Below are positions 20,690-29,909 of a DNA stretch of 64,000 nucleotides, piece by piece. The notes under the pieces are model-generated. The model was not told the origin of the DNA. It ran no database searches and worked only from the letters and a program-made list of their open reading frames with translations. The stretch is from Micromonospora alfalfae. GTDB taxonomy: Bacteria; Actinomycetota; Actinomycetes; Mycobacteriales; Micromonosporaceae. Positions within the stretch are counted from its first letter, which is position 1; each line of letters opens with the position of its first letter. The position numbers and the translations under genes were made by a program. The stretch is taken from positions 1 to 64,000 of the forward strand of contig NZ_JAKKFH010000005.1 in assembly GCF_022230925.1 (NCBI RefSeq). Reading direction: 5' to 3'.

Positions 20690-20720
20690 CCCCTGAGCGT
20701 ACCGGCCGGGCCGACGAGGT

Positions 20721-21779
20721 TCAGTCCTGTCGATCGAGCAGAGCGGCGTACAGGGTGAGGCCGGGGCCGAAGGCCAGCATGACGATGCGCCGAGCCGCCG
20801 GTGTCGCCCGACCCAACCGGTCCAGGATCAGCAACACTGTCGGCGACGAGCAGTTGCCGTGCTCGTCCAGTGTCGCCCTGGACGCCGCCAGCCCCAGCGG
20901 GGGCAGCGCCAACTCCCGCTCCACCACGTTGAGGATCCGCGGCCCGCCCGGGTGCACCGCCCAACCGTCCACCTCGGAGCTGGTGACGCCGTGCCGGGCC
21001 AACAGATCGTCTACCAGCCCCCGTACGTGCCTCGACAGCACCTGCGGGACCTTCGGCGACAAGCCCATCCGGAACCCCGCGTCGGTGACGTCCCAGGTCA
21101 TGTGGTCGGCGGTCGAGGTGTCGGTGACGGCGGTGACCTCGCGCACCGCGTACCCCGAGCCACCAGGCACGACCACCGCGGCGACCGCGGCGTCCGAGAA
21201 GAGCGCGTGGGAGACGATCTGCTGGGTGTCCACCCGGGCGCTGGACGGTTGAATGTGCAGGCTGGTCAGCTCCGCACAGAGCAGCAGCGCCGGTCGCCCC
21301 CGGGCGGAGACGAAGTCACTCGCCGCGCCGAGCCCCGGCAACGCCGCGTAACAGCCCATGTGGCCGATGAACATCCGTTGGGTGTCGGCGGCCATGCCCA
21401 GGTCCCGGGCGAGCAGGATGTCCAGCCCCGGGGTGGCGTACCCGGTGCAGGAGCAGACGATGAACAGCCCGATGTCGCCGGCGCTCAGCCCGGCCGCCGT
21501 CAACGCCCGACCCACCGCCTCCTTGCCCAGCGGCAGCGCCTCCACCTGGTAGCGGCGCATCCGGCGCTCGGTCGGCCAGTCCGAGACGTCCTCCAGCAGC
21601 GGATTGACAGCGGCCTGCCGCCGGGTCACCCCCGAGTTGGCGAAGATCCGCTGGGCCAACGACCGGGTGGTGCCGGAGAAGTGCCGGGAGAAGAAGCCCT
21701 CCCACAACTCGTCCTGCGAAGCGGACGGCGGCTGCGCTGTCCCGAGCCCCGCGATCACTGGTACGAACACGATCCCCAC
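20721..21779 (-). CDS. Type III polyketide synthase
   Basis: A 352-residue chalcone-synthase-superfamily enzyme that extends an acyl starter with malonyl-CoA and cyclises it. The catalytic triad is clear: C143 (GHMGCYAALPGL), H276 (WAVHPGGPRI) and N309 (DEHGNCSSPTV). Bacterial relatives make alkylresorcinols, alkylpyrones or tetrahydroxynaphthalene. With an acyl-CoA-dehydrogenase-like oxidoreductase, a methyltransferase and a divergent UbiA prenyltransferase beside it, an alkylresorcinol-derived methoxyhydroquinone is most likely, as described for the agq cluster of Actinoplanes missouriensis. Confidence 0.93.
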   Translation of the reverse strand: MGIVFVPVIAGLGTAQPPSASQDELWEGFFSRHFSGTTRSLAQRIFANSGVTRRQAAVNPLLEDVSDWPTERRMRRYQVEALPLGKEAVGRALTAAGLSAGDIGLFIVCSCTGYATPGLDILLARDLGMAADTQRMFIGHMGCYAALPGLGAASDFVSARGRPALLLCAELTSLHIQPSSARVDTQQIVSHALFSDAAVAAVVVPGGSGYAVREVTAVTDTSTADHMTWDVTDAGFRMGLSPKVPQVLSRHVRGLVDDLLARHGVTSSEVDGWAVHPGGPRILNVVERELALPPLGLAASRATLDEHGNCSSPTVLLILDRLGRATPAARRIVMLAFGPGLTLYAALLDRQD

Positions 21780-21861
21780 CTCTCGTCAGATGCTGTCCTC
21801 CCCCTGGCCGTCCCACCAGCCACCTCGGCTGGTCGTTCCTCCGCGCGAGCCCGTGGCGGGC

Positions 21862-23028
21862 TCACCAACGCGGTGCCGATCCGTCACGATCCGGGTCGCC
21901 GCCGAGCGCGGCGATGCCGAGCCAGTCGGCGCAGACGTCCGACGTGGCCGGGTGCAGCGAGCCGCAGCGGGCGTCGCGGTAGAGCCGCTCCAGCGGATGT
22001 CCACGGCGGGTCGCCGAGGTGCCCGCCGCCTCCAGGACCGACGCCGCCACCTCGGCGGCCGTGGTGCCGGCGAGCAGCTTCGCCCGCCACACCCAACGGT
22101 TGGTCTCCTCGTCACCGGGCGCCTCGTCCACCCGGCGGGCCGCCTCGGCCACCACCAAATGAGCGGCGGCCGTCGCCGCGTCCGCCCGACCCAGCCGGGC
22201 CCGCACCGCCGGCAGGCCGGCCAGGTTGCGGGCGTTGAGGTGCTCGGCCGCCGCGTCGATCGCCGCACGGGCGACCCCCACGTAGACGGCCGCGTAGCTG
22301 GCCACCAACCAGTGCGGCATCAGCTGGGCGACCACCAGCGCAAGCCCCTCCACCCCACCGAGCAGCCGGTCGGCGGGCACTGTGACGTCCAGGTGCAGGT
22401 CGTGGGAGGAGGTGGCGCGCATGCCGAGTGAGTCCCAGGTCCGCTCCACGGTCAGCCCGTCACCGGCCGGCACCAGGAACTGTGAGACCACCGACTGGTC
22501 GGCCGTGCTGCGTGCCGCCACCAGGTAGCCGTCCGCGTGCCCGGCGCCGGAGCAGAAGGTCTTGCTGCCCTTGAGATGCCAGCCCCCGTCGGTCGGCTCG
22601 TACGCAGTGGTCAGCTGGGACAGCCGCGCGCCCGCGCCCCGCTCGCTCATCGCCACCGCGTACCAGGAGCCCTGCGCCGCCGCGCTGAGCAGCCGGTCGC
22701 GGGCGGCCAGCGCCTCGTCGGGTACGCCCAGCGCCTCGGCCAACTCCTCGGTGACCGCGCCCAGCGCGCCGGTCACCGAGGCGTGCATGTTGAACACCAG
22801 GGCGGTCGCACCGTTGCCCCGGGCAAGCTCAGTGGCCACCGCGGCGTACTCGGCGAAGGTGGCGCCCAGACCGCCGAGCGCCCGGGGCACCATCAGCCCG
22901 AACAGGCCGGCCTCGCGCAGGTCGGCGAAGTCGTCCACTGGGAAGGAACCGTCCCGGTCGTGCTCGGCCGCCCGCGCGGCGAACCGCGGCGCCAACCGGC
23001 GTGCTGCCTCGAGCGCGTGCACCGTCAT
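21862..23028 (-). CDS. Acyl-CoA dehydrogenase-like flavoprotein
   Basis: A 388-residue acyl-CoA dehydrogenase fold protein: N-terminal helical domain (GLFGLMVPRALGGLGATFAEY), beta domain (AVAMSERGAG, LKGSKTFCSGAGHADGYLV) and C-terminal four-helix bundle. It resembles the flavin-dependent monooxygenase/desulfurase branch more than beta-oxidation enzymes. No catalytic glutamate of short-chain dehydrogenases is evident. AGGAGGAACG before the ATG at 23028 fixes the start. Lying between the PKS and a methyltransferase on one strand, it probably hydroxylates the resorcinol ring (inference). Confidence 0.85.
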   Translation of the reverse strand: MTVHALEAARRLAPRFAARAAEHDRDGSFPVDDFADLREAGLFGLMVPRALGGLGATFAEYAAVATELARGNGATALVFNMHASVTGALGAVTEELAEALGVPDEALAARDRLLSAAAQGSWYAVAMSERGAGARLSQLTTAYEPTDGGWHLKGSKTFCSGAGHADGYLVAARSTADQSVVSQFLVPAGDGLTVERTWDSLGMRATSSHDLHLDVTVPADRLLGGVEGLALVVAQLMPHWLVASYAAVYVGVARAAIDAAAEHLNARNLAGLPAVRARLGRADAATAAAHLVVAEAARRVDEAPGDEETNRWVWRAKLLAGTTAAEVAASVLEAAGTSATRRGHPLERLYRDARCGSLHPATSDVCADWLGIAALGGDPDRDGSAPRW

Positions 23029-23068
23029 CTCGTTCCTCCTCGGCGTTCCATACCCCGCCACGGCCGGA

Positions 23069-23842
23069 CTATCCTTTGCGGACCCCCCGGCCCTGGTAGA
23101 GCACGGCGGTGGAGCGGGTCGGCACGATGCGCGGCGCGCGGCCGGCGGGCACCGCACCGGCCGTTCGGCTCGCGCGAGCTCGGCGCAGCAGCCAGGCGAG
23201 CATGCCGCTGACCTGCGGGCGGATGCCCCGCAGCCGCAGGTCGACGCCGTGTCGGGCGCACTCGGCCACCAGCGCCCGGGCGTCCACGAACAACCGTGGA
23301 TCGTGGATGCCACGGGGCACCGTCGGCAGCCGCTCGGCGAGCCGGACCGCGACCAGCCGGGCCAGCGCCGTGTCGTTGAGGGTGTCCAGCACCAGCACGC
23401 CACCGGGGCGCAGCAGACGGCAGGCTTCGGCCACCGCGCGCGGCCAGGCCGGCACGTGCTCCAGCAACTCACCCGCCGAGACCACGTCGGCGCAGCCGTC
23501 AGGCAGCGGGACCGCTGTTGCGTCGCCCTGAACCACCCGCACCCCGTGCTCGGCCGCCTGGACAAGCGCCGAGCGGGTCAGATCCACCCCGACGTGGCGG
23601 TAACCCTTGCCGGCCAGGTGTGGCGCGAGCAGGCCGGCGCCGCAACCCAGATCGACGAGCAACGCGTCCGGACGGGTGGCCGGCGGCACCAGCGCGGCAC
23701 GGGCCTCAGCCAGCCAGTGCAGCATCGCGAACGCGCCGTCCGGCCGCCACCACTCACCGGCCAGATCGTCGTACTGACGCGGATCGTTTCGCGGCAGCAC
23801 CCTCGGACCGCTGGAAGCCCCGGCCGCAGCCACGTCTCGCAT
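23069..23842 (-). CDS. UbiG-like SAM-dependent methyltransferase
   Basis: A 257-residue class I methyltransferase with SAM-binding VDLGCGAGLLAPHLA, VGVDLTRSALVQAAE, GDATAVPLPDG and RPGGVLVLDTLND, arranged like UbiG/Coq3 O-methyltransferases. The ATG at 23842 is preferred to an upstream frame because it removes an unrelated extension and leaves a 46-base divergent promoter region to the UbiA gene. First gene of the PKS transcript; it probably O-methylates the phenolic product. Confidence 0.88.
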   Translation of the reverse strand: MRDVAAAGASSGPRVLPRNDPRQYDDLAGEWWRPDGAFAMLHWLAEARAALVPPATRPDALLVDLGCGAGLLAPHLAGKGYRHVGVDLTRSALVQAAEHGVRVVQGDATAVPLPDGCADVVSAGELLEHVPAWPRAVAEACRLLRPGGVLVLDTLNDTALARLVAVRLAERLPTVPRGIHDPRLFVDARALVAECARHGVDLRLRGIRPQVSGMLAWLLRRARASRTAGAVPAGRAPRIVPTRSTAVLYQGRGVRKG

Positions 23843-23888
23843 GGAACCGAGCGTGGCACGACTGCTCGGTAACGACCAGACTTCCCTT

Positions 23889-24728
23889 ATGTCGTCGAGG
23901 GTGTTAGGGCTGGTCAGAGCGAGCCATCCGGAACCGGCCGCGGCGGTGACCACGGTGGCCGGTCTGCTGGCCTGGGGAGTGGGCCACCGGCCGGCCGGAA
24001 TCGTCTCGGTGGTGCTCGCCGTGCTGGCCAGTCAGCTCGCCGTCGGCTGGACCAACGACGCGCTGGACGCCGAACGGGACGCCACTGTGGGGCGTACCGA
24101 CAAACCGGTGGCCAGTGGCGCGGTCGGTCGGCGCGTCACCGCCTGGGCCGCCGCGGCGGCCGCGGTGGCCTGCCCGCTGCTGGCGCTGACCACCAACCCG
24201 GTGGCGGCGTTCTGGCTGACGCTCGCCCTGGTCTCCGCGCTGCTCTACGACTGGCCGCTCAAGGCCACCGCGTTCTCGGTGCTGCCCTACGCCGTGTCGT
24301 TCGGCGCGCTGCCCGCCTTCGTGGTGCTGGCGCTGCCCGGTCAGCCGGCCCCGCCGGTCTGGCTGGTGACGGCGGCAGCCTGCCTGGGCGCCGGTGCGCA
24401 CTTCGCCAACGTGCTGCCCGACCTGGCCGACGACGCCCGCACCGGCGTGCGCGGCCTGCCCCACCGGCTGGGCGCCGCCGGCAGCCGGGTGGCCGCTGCG
24501 GGTCTCCTCCTCGCGGCGACCGCGACCCTGGTCCTCGGACCACCCGGGCCGCCGTCGGCGATCGGCTGGGCGGCGGTCGGCACTGCCGCCGTGGTGCCGC
24601 CGCTGAGCTGGTACGCCGGGCGTTCGGCGATCCGGGCCGGCCGGCGGCCGGTGGCGGCCTTCCGGGCCGTGATGCTGGTGGCCCTCATCGACGTGGTTCT
24701 GCTGGTGGCGAGCGGTCGGGTGGTGTGA
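23889..24728 (+). CDS. UbiA-family prenyltransferase
   Basis: A 279-residue integral membrane protein with eight to nine predicted helices. The first Asp-rich motif is NDALDAERDATVGRTDKP (N/DxxxD type); the second region NVLPDLADDARTG matches the second aspartate motif. UbiA enzymes transfer prenyl groups from diphosphates to aromatic acceptors. The ATG at 23889 is preferred over one at 23841 because it starts at the first membrane-proximal helix. It is divergent from the methyltransferase, ACAD and PKS genes and likely acts on their product. Confidence 0.9.
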   Translation: MSSRVLGLVRASHPEPAAAVTTVAGLLAWGVGHRPAGIVSVVLAVLASQLAVGWTNDALDAERDATVGRTDKPVASGAVGRRVTAWAAAAAAVACPLLALTTNPVAAFWLTLALVSALLYDWPLKATAFSVLPYAVSFGALPAFVVLALPGQPAPPVWLVTAAACLGAGAHFANVLPDLADDARTGVRGLPHRLGAAGSRVAAAGLLLAATATLVLGPPGPPSAIGWAAVGTAAVVPPLSWYAGRSAIRAGRRPVAAFRAVMLVALIDVVLLVASGRVV

Positions 24729-24868
24729 ACGCCACCCGGGCAGGTGGCATTGCCGGGTCCGCGTGCGGGCCTCGATCAGTCCCAACTACCCTGGAGCGCG
24801 GTCTGCGCGGGTATGGCCACCGTGCCCGGCGTACGGCCCGGGTGGGGATTGTGACGAGGAGGACCGAC

Positions 24869-25648
24869 GTGACGCGCTCGATCAGGGGATCCCGGCGGGC
24901 GGCCCTGTTGCTGTCCGGGATTGCGGCGGCCAGTCTGCTGACGTCCGGCTGCGGCACCGGTCAGATCGCCGAGACCGCGTTGAAGGAGCCGTCGGTCCAG
25001 GGCGTCAGCCTCACCACCAACAACGGATCCTTCTCCGTGCGTGGCCTGCTCGTGGACTACCCGGGCACCGAGGGCTACAAGGCCGGGCAGGACGCGGGGC
25101 TCGAAGCCGTGATCTACAACGACTCGAAGGAGACGGTGACTGTCACCGTCACCACGGAGAGCGCCCGCGAGGTCGTGATCAGCGGCGGCTCGGCGAGCCC
25201 GTCGCCGTCCGCCTCGGAGTCCGCCTCCATGAGCCCGTCGCCGTCCGGTTCGGCCAGCCCGTCGAACTCGACGTCCGGCTCGCCGAGCCCGTCGGTGACG
25301 CCCTCCGAGACCGGATCGTCCTCGGCCACCCCGTCCGCCCCGGAGTCAGCGCGGGCGTCCGGTTCGGCCAGCCCCTCCGCCCCCGGCCAGCCGGCCCGGA
25401 TCGAGCTGGCGCCGTTGAGCTACATCCAGTTCAACTCCAAGGCCACCGCGCAGCTCCGGCTGATCGGCCTGACCGAGGCGCTGCGCTCCGGCCAGAACGT
25501 CGTCGTGACCTTCGACTTCGGCAACGGCAACACGGTCACCGGGCAGGCTCCGGTCGCCGTGCCGCTCACCCCGGCGGCCCCTCCGTCGCCGATCATCGAG
25601 CGCGAGGGCGGCTACGAGGGCAACGAGGGCGGCACGACCCACGAGTGA
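24869..25648 (+). CDS. LpqE-like lipoprotein
   Basis: A 259-residue lipoprotein with lipobox LTSGC (C28). The N-terminal domain (LTTNNGSFSVRGLLVDYP, AVIYNDSKETVTVTV) is split from a C-terminal strand region (YIQFNSKATAQLRLIGLTEAL) by about 65 residues rich in Ser, Pro and Ala. The GTG at 24869 is chosen for GAGGAGGA directly upstream. In M. tuberculosis the lipoprotein gene lpqE occupies the same place before radA, and the domain resembles copper-chaperone-like lipoproteins; function unproven. A strong terminator follows. Confidence 0.8.
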   Translation: MTRSIRGSRRAALLLSGIAAASLLTSGCGTGQIAETALKEPSVQGVSLTTNNGSFSVRGLLVDYPGTEGYKAGQDAGLEAVIYNDSKETVTVTVTTESAREVVISGGSASPSPSASESASMSPSPSGSASPSNSTSGSPSPSVTPSETGSSSATPSAPESARASGSASPSAPGQPARIELAPLSYIQFNSKATAQLRLIGLTEALRSGQNVVVTFDFGNGNTVTGQAPVAVPLTPAAPPSPIIEREGGYEGNEGGTTHE

Positions 25649-25666
25649 CCCGACCCGCACATCGAC

Positions 25667-25704
25667 AAACACCCCGGCGTGGTGACCACCACGCCGGGGT
25701 GTTT
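25667..25704 (+). terminator. Intrinsic terminator after LpqE-like gene
   Basis: A 17-bp perfect stem (25667-25683 with 25688-25704) around loop GACC, ending GTTTT. It is the clearest rho-independent terminator in the window, separating the lipoprotein gene from radA. Confidence 0.92.
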
Positions 25705-25733
25705 TCGTCGTACGCGAGGGCTAGCGTCCTGAT

Positions 25734-27191
25734 GTGACCACCTCCCGATCGACCCCTCCGCGTGGCGGCACGGCCGGTGCCGCCCGTGGTCGGTCCGCCG
25801 CCCGCGATCCGCGTCCGGCCTACCAGTGCGACGCCTGCGGGCACCAGCCGCCCAAGTGGGTGGGGCGCTGCCCGGAGTGCGGCGAGTGGGGGGCGGTGGT
25901 CGAGCACACGGTGACCGGCCCGACCGTCTCCGGTCGGGTGGTCAGCTCCCGGATGCCGTCCGAGCCGGCCCGACCGATCGCCACCATCAGCGCCGCTCCG
26001 GCCCGCGCCGTGCCCACCGGGGTGAGCGAGCTCGACCGGGTGCTCGGCGGCGGCCTGGTCCCCGGTGCCGTGGTGTTGCTCGCCGGCGAGCCCGGCGTGG
26101 GCAAGTCGACCCTCCTGCTGGATGTGGCGCAGCATTGGGCGATCGGCGCCGGCAGCCCGTCGCTGGTGGTCAGCGGCGAAGAATCGGTCAGTCAGGTGCG
26201 CCTGCGCGCCGAGCGGATGGGCACGCTGCACGAGCAGCTCTACCTCGCCGCGGAGAGCGACCTCGCCTCGGTTCTCGGTCACCTCGACGCGGTCAAGCCG
26301 GGCCTGTTGGTGCTCGACTCGGTGCAGACCATCTCGACCACCGGCACCGAGGGGGTGCCCGGTGGGGTGACCCAGGTCCGCGCGGTCACCGCCGCGCTGG
26401 TCTCGGTCGCCAAGGAGCGGGGCATCGCCACAGTGCTGGTCGGGCACGTCACCAAGGACGGGCAGGTGGCCGGGCCTCGGGTGCTGGAGCACCTGGTCGA
26501 TGTGGTGCTGCACTTCGAGGGCGACAAGCACTCGTCGCTGCGCCTGGTGCGCGGCGTGAAGAACAGGTTCGGCGCGGCCGACGAGGTCGGCTGCTTCGAG
26601 ATGCACGAGGGCGGCATCAGCAGCCTGGCCGACCCGTCCGGGCTGTTCCTGACCCGCTACGCGGAACCAGTCCCGGGCACCTGCGTGACGGTGGCCATGG
26701 AGGGGCGTCGTGCCCTGGTCACCGAGGTGCAGGCGCTGATCGGCGCGACAGTGGCGGGTTCTCCCCGACGCACCGTCTCCGGCCTCGACTCGGCGCGACT
26801 GGCGATGGTGCTCGCGGTGCTGCAACGGCGTACCGAGCGGCTGACCCTGCACGACCGGGAGGTCTTCGCCGCCACAGTGGGCGGGATCCGGGTGGTGGAG
26901 CCGGCCGCCGACCTGGCGGTGGCTCTGGCGGTCGCCTCCGGCGGGCTCAACCTGGCGATCGCGCCGCACCTGGTGGCGATCGGTGAGGTGGGACTGACCG
27001 GCGAGGTGCGTCGGGTCGGGGCGGTGCCGCGCCGGCTGGCCGAGGCCGCCCGGCTGGGGTTCAAGGTGGCCCTGGTGCCGCCCGGCTGCGGCCCGGCCAG
27101 CACCGGCGCGGGCCCCGAGCAGATGCGGGTGACCGAGGTCACCGACGTCCGTTCGGCGCTGCACCATGCGGCCCGCGCGTCCGCCGAGTGA
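25734..27191 (+). CDS. radA: DNA repair protein RadA
   Basis: A RecA-like branch-migration ATPase in recombinational repair, 485 residues. N-terminal zinc finger (CDACGHQPPKWVGRCPEC), Walker A GEPGVGKST, Walker B LLVLDSVQ, the RadA-specific RGVKNRFG motif near residue 278 and a C-terminal Lon-like domain ending before residue 485. A TAGCGT -10-like hexamer lies six bases before the GTG at 25734, which suggests a leaderless message. It is followed by disA, its usual partner. Confidence 0.97.
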   Translation: MTTSRSTPPRGGTAGAARGRSAARDPRPAYQCDACGHQPPKWVGRCPECGEWGAVVEHTVTGPTVSGRVVSSRMPSEPARPIATISAAPARAVPTGVSELDRVLGGGLVPGAVVLLAGEPGVGKSTLLLDVAQHWAIGAGSPSLVVSGEESVSQVRLRAERMGTLHEQLYLAAESDLASVLGHLDAVKPGLLVLDSVQTISTTGTEGVPGGVTQVRAVTAALVSVAKERGIATVLVGHVTKDGQVAGPRVLEHLVDVVLHFEGDKHSSLRLVRGVKNRFGAADEVGCFEMHEGGISSLADPSGLFLTRYAEPVPGTCVTVAMEGRRALVTEVQALIGATVAGSPRRTVSGLDSARLAMVLAVLQRRTERLTLHDREVFAATVGGIRVVEPAADLAVALAVASGGLNLAIAPHLVAIGEVGLTGEVRRVGAVPRRLAEAARLGFKVALVPPGCGPASTGAGPEQMRVTEVTDVRSALHHAARASAE

Positions 27192-27322
27192 CCCACCGTG
27201 CCGACGAGGGCGGCGAAACCGGACAGCACGTGGCAAGCGGGAAACGTTGGAAAGGGCGGCATCGTGACACATCACAGTAACCACGACAGCACCCACCGCA
27301 CGGCAGTCCGTAGACTGTGCCC

Positions 27323-28507
27323 GTGCCGATCGACCGCGATACCACCAAGCCAGCCGGCGCGCCGCCCCAGGCCCGCACCGGCGCCGTGGGCTCGCCCGCC
27401 CGCCCGATCAGCGTGAGCGTGACTGCGGGAGCCGCCGGGAGCGCCGGAGATCCGCTACGCGCCAATCTCGCCCTGATGGCCCCGGGCACCGCCTTGCGCG
27501 ACGGTCTGGAGCGCATCCTGCGGGGTCGCACGGGCGCGCTCATCGTGCTCGGCTACGACAAGGTGGTCGAGGGCCTCTGCACCGGCGGCTTCCCGCTGGA
27601 CGTGGAGTTCTCCGCGACCCGCGTACGCGAGCTGTGCAAGATGGACGGCGCTGTCGTGCTCTCCAGCGACGGCACCAGGATCGTCCGGGCGGCAGTGCAC
27701 CTGATGCCCGACCCGTCCATCCCGACCGAAGAGTCCGGCACCCGGCACCGCACCGCCGAACGGGTGGCCCGCCAGACCGGCTATCCAGTCATCTCGGTCA
27801 GCCAGTCCATGCGGATCATCAGCCTCTACGTCAACGGTCAACGGCACGTGCTCGACGACTCGGCGGCCATCCTCTCCCGCGCCAACCAGGCGCTCGCCAC
27901 CCTGGAGCGCTACAAGCTCCGGCTGGACGAGGTCTCCGGCACGCTCTCCGCCCTGGAGATCGAGGATCTGGTCACCGTACGGGACGCGGTGGCAGTGGTG
28001 CAGCGGCTGGAGATGGTTCGCCGGATCGCCGACGAGATCGCCGGTTACGTGGTGGAGCTGGGCACCGACGGCCGCCTGCTCGCCCTGCAACTCGACGAGC
28101 TGATGGCCGGCGTGGACGCCGACCGGACTCTGGTCATCCGGGACTACCTCCCCGTCGGCCGCAAGTCGCGCACGCTGGACGAGGCACTCGTCGAGCTGGA
28201 CCTGCTCGGCGCCACCGAGCTGATCGACCTGGTGTCGGTGGCCAAGGCGATCGGCTACCCGGCCGCCTCCGACGCGCTCGACGCAGCGGTCAGCCCGCGC
28301 GGCTTCCGACTGCTGGCCAAGGTGCCCCGGCTGCCGGTGGCCGTGGTGGATCGCCTGGTGCTGCACTTCGGCAGCCTCCAGCGGCTGCTCGGGGCGACAG
28401 TGGAAGACCTACAGGCCGTCGAGGGGGTCGGTGACGCCCGGGCTCGTGGCGTCCGGGAGGGGCTGTCCCGCCTCGCCGAGGCATCCATCCTGGAACGTTA
28501 CGTCTGA
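27323..28507 (+). CDS. disA: DNA integrity scanning diadenylate cyclase
   Basis: Condenses two ATP into c-di-AMP and scans DNA for branched lesions. The 394-residue protein has an N-terminal DAC domain with [12 protein letters not shown] and [16 protein letters not shown] (DGA and RHR motifs), a helical linker and a C-terminal HhH domain ([19 protein letters not shown]). Two GTGs six bases apart are possible. 27323 is preferred because TAGACT at 27311-27316 would start a leaderless transcript at it; 27317 is the alternative. Adjacent to radA, whose product inhibits DisA in other bacteria. Confidence 0.96.
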   Translation: MPIDRDTTKPAGAPPQARTGAVGSPARPISVSVTAGAAGSAGDPLRANLALMAPGTALRDGLERILRGRTGALIVLGYDKVVEGLCTGGFPLDVEFSATRVRELCKMDGAVVLSSDGTRIVRAAVHLMPDPSIPTEESGTRHRTAERVARQTGYPVISVSQSMRIISLYVNGQRHVLDDSAAILSRANQALATLERYKLRLDEVSGTLSALEIEDLVTVRDAVAVVQRLEMVRRIADEIAGYVVELGTDGRLLALQLDELMAGVDADRTLVIRDYLPVGRKSRTLDEALVELDLLGATELIDLVSVAKAIGYPAASDALDAAVSPRGFRLLAKVPRLPVAVVDRLVLHFGSLQRLLGATVEDLQAVEGVGDARARGVREGLSRLAEASILERYV

Positions 28508-28513
28508 CCCCGC

Positions 28514-29230
28514 TCAGCCGGTGATGGTGAGCTTCACGGGCTCGCTGTACTTCGTGCCGACCCGGGCGAACACCTGGTACGACCCGACCGGCGGGAACGG
28601 CCCGCCAGCCAACGCGCCGTCGCAGCGGCTGGTGTCCCGCCCGTTCCACGGCACCTGGTAGGAGCGCTCGAAGTTCGGCGTGAACGACTGCACTTCCGAG
28701 CCCTTGACCTTGCCGCAGGTGTCCGACGACCAGATCTTCTCGGCACCGGACTTGATGAAGATCTCCTGCAGGTCCGCGCCCACGTTGCGACTGCAGGTCC
28801 GGTCCGACGTGTTCTTGATCCTGAGTTGCAGCTCGGCCACCGCCCCCCGCTGCAGTGCGGTAGGGCTCGCCGCCGACACCACGCTGATCTCCTCGTCGGT
28901 GCAGGTGTCTCCGTCGTCCTCCGAACCGGCGGCCGCGCCCAGCGGAGGCGTGTTACTGGTCATCGCCGGGCTCGGACTCGTCGCACCCGAATCAGCGGAC
29001 GCGGACGACGACGGACCGCCGGTCTGCGGAGTCAGCACCGGCCCAGCGGGGCCAGACGTCGCGGCGGACGTCGCCGTCGGTGTCGCACCCGCCTTCGGCT
29101 GCCCGCCGGAACGGCCCGAACCGGTGCAGGAGTAGAGCAGGACAATCAGGAAAAGGAGGCCCGCTCCGAATACGACGGCGCGACGCCGCCAGTACACGGC
29201 GGGTGGCAGGGGGCCGACCGTCAGACGCAT
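28514..29230 (-). CDS. Membrane-anchored DUF4232-like protein
   Basis: A 238-residue protein with one N-terminal helix (AVVFGAGLLFLIVLLYSC), an 85-residue Ser/Thr/Pro/Ala linker and an external Ig-like domain of about 125 residues. The domain contains LQLRIKNTSDRTCSRNVGAD and four cysteines likely in disulfides. GGAGGG before the ATG at 29230 fixes the start. It is convergent with disA (6 bp between stops). A membrane protein gene follows disA in M. tuberculosis (Rv3587c) in the same orientation. Function unknown. Confidence 0.75.
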   Translation of the reverse strand: MRLTVGPLPPAVYWRRRAVVFGAGLLFLIVLLYSCTGSGRSGGQPKAGATPTATSAATSGPAGPVLTPQTGGPSSSASADSGATSPSPAMTSNTPPLGAAAGSEDDGDTCTDEEISVVSAASPTALQRGAVAELQLRIKNTSDRTCSRNVGADLQEIFIKSGAEKIWSSDTCGKVKGSEVQSFTPNFERSYQVPWNGRDTSRCDGALAGGPFPPVGSYQVFARVGTKYSEPVKLTITG

Positions 29231-29336
29231 GATGCCCTCCACCGTAGCCGCGCCGTACCCGGCAGTGCGGCGCGACGCGCCGGAGCCACTCCGAGGCGCC
29301 CGCACCACTCTCCATTGAGGACAGTCTGGCACTCGA

Positions 29337-29909
29337 TCACAGGTAGACCTTGCGCTGATAGACCGCGTGCGCACCGGCCACCCGGTCCAGGAAGAGTAGC
29401 CCCGCGCAGTGGTCGATCTCGTGCTGCAACGCCCGAGCCTCGAAGCCGTCGGTCACCAGCCGGACCGGCACGCCGCTGCCCGGCAGGTCACCCTCCACCA
29501 CCAGCCGGCTGGCCCGCTTCACGTCACCGGTCAGGTCCGGCACCGACATGCAGCCCTCCCGGCCCGGCTTCCACCGCGTCGCCTCGACCACGCGCGCGTT
29601 GCACAACACGAAGGTGCCGTGCACCGTCACCGCCTTCGGGTGGCCGGTCACGTCGACGGCGAAGACCCGAGCGCCCACCCCTACCTGCGGCGCGGCCAGC
29701 CCGACACAGCCCGGCGAGACCTTCATGGTGGCTATCAGGTCGGCCGCGAGTTGGACCGTCTCCTTCGCCGTTGGGTCGACCTCGTCCGCGGCCCGACTCA
29801 GCACCGGATGCGGGGCGGACACCACCGCCCGCACCTCCCCCGGCACGTCCAGCGACTCCGGCGTCCACTCCCCCAGGCCGACGTCCGGCCCGCGCTCCTC
29901 GCCGGTCAC
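29337..29909 (-). CDS. def: Peptide deformylase
   Basis: Removes N-formyl groups from nascent proteins. The 190-residue metalloenzyme has all three motifs: GCVGLAAPQVG (motif 1), EGCMS with the metal-binding cysteine (motif 2) and HEIDHCAG with two metal-binding histidines and the catalytic glutamate (motif 3). A roughly 25-residue N-terminal extension precedes the fold. It starts GTG at 29909, overlapping the stop of the ACT-domain gene as GTGA, so the two are coupled. Confidence 0.97.
   Translation of the reverse strand: MTGEERGPDVGLGEWTPESLDVPGEVRAVVSAPHPVLSRAADEVDPTAKETVQLAADLIATMKVSPGCVGLAAPQVGVGARVFAVDVTGHPKAVTVHGTFVLCNARVVEATRWKPGREGCMSVPDLTGDVKRASRLVVEGDLPGSGVPVRLVTDGFEARALQHEIDHCAGLLFLDRVAGAHAVYQRKVYL

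Noticed and set aside
23029..23565. N-terminal extension of the acyl-CoA dehydrogenase frame
   Set aside because: It overlaps the methyltransferase gene in another frame and is low-complexity; AGGAGG before ATG 23028 marks the true start.
25190..25390. Repetitive tract in the LpqE-like gene
   Set aside because: Explained by a Ser/Pro/Ala linker of a lipoprotein, not a mobile or CRISPR repeat.
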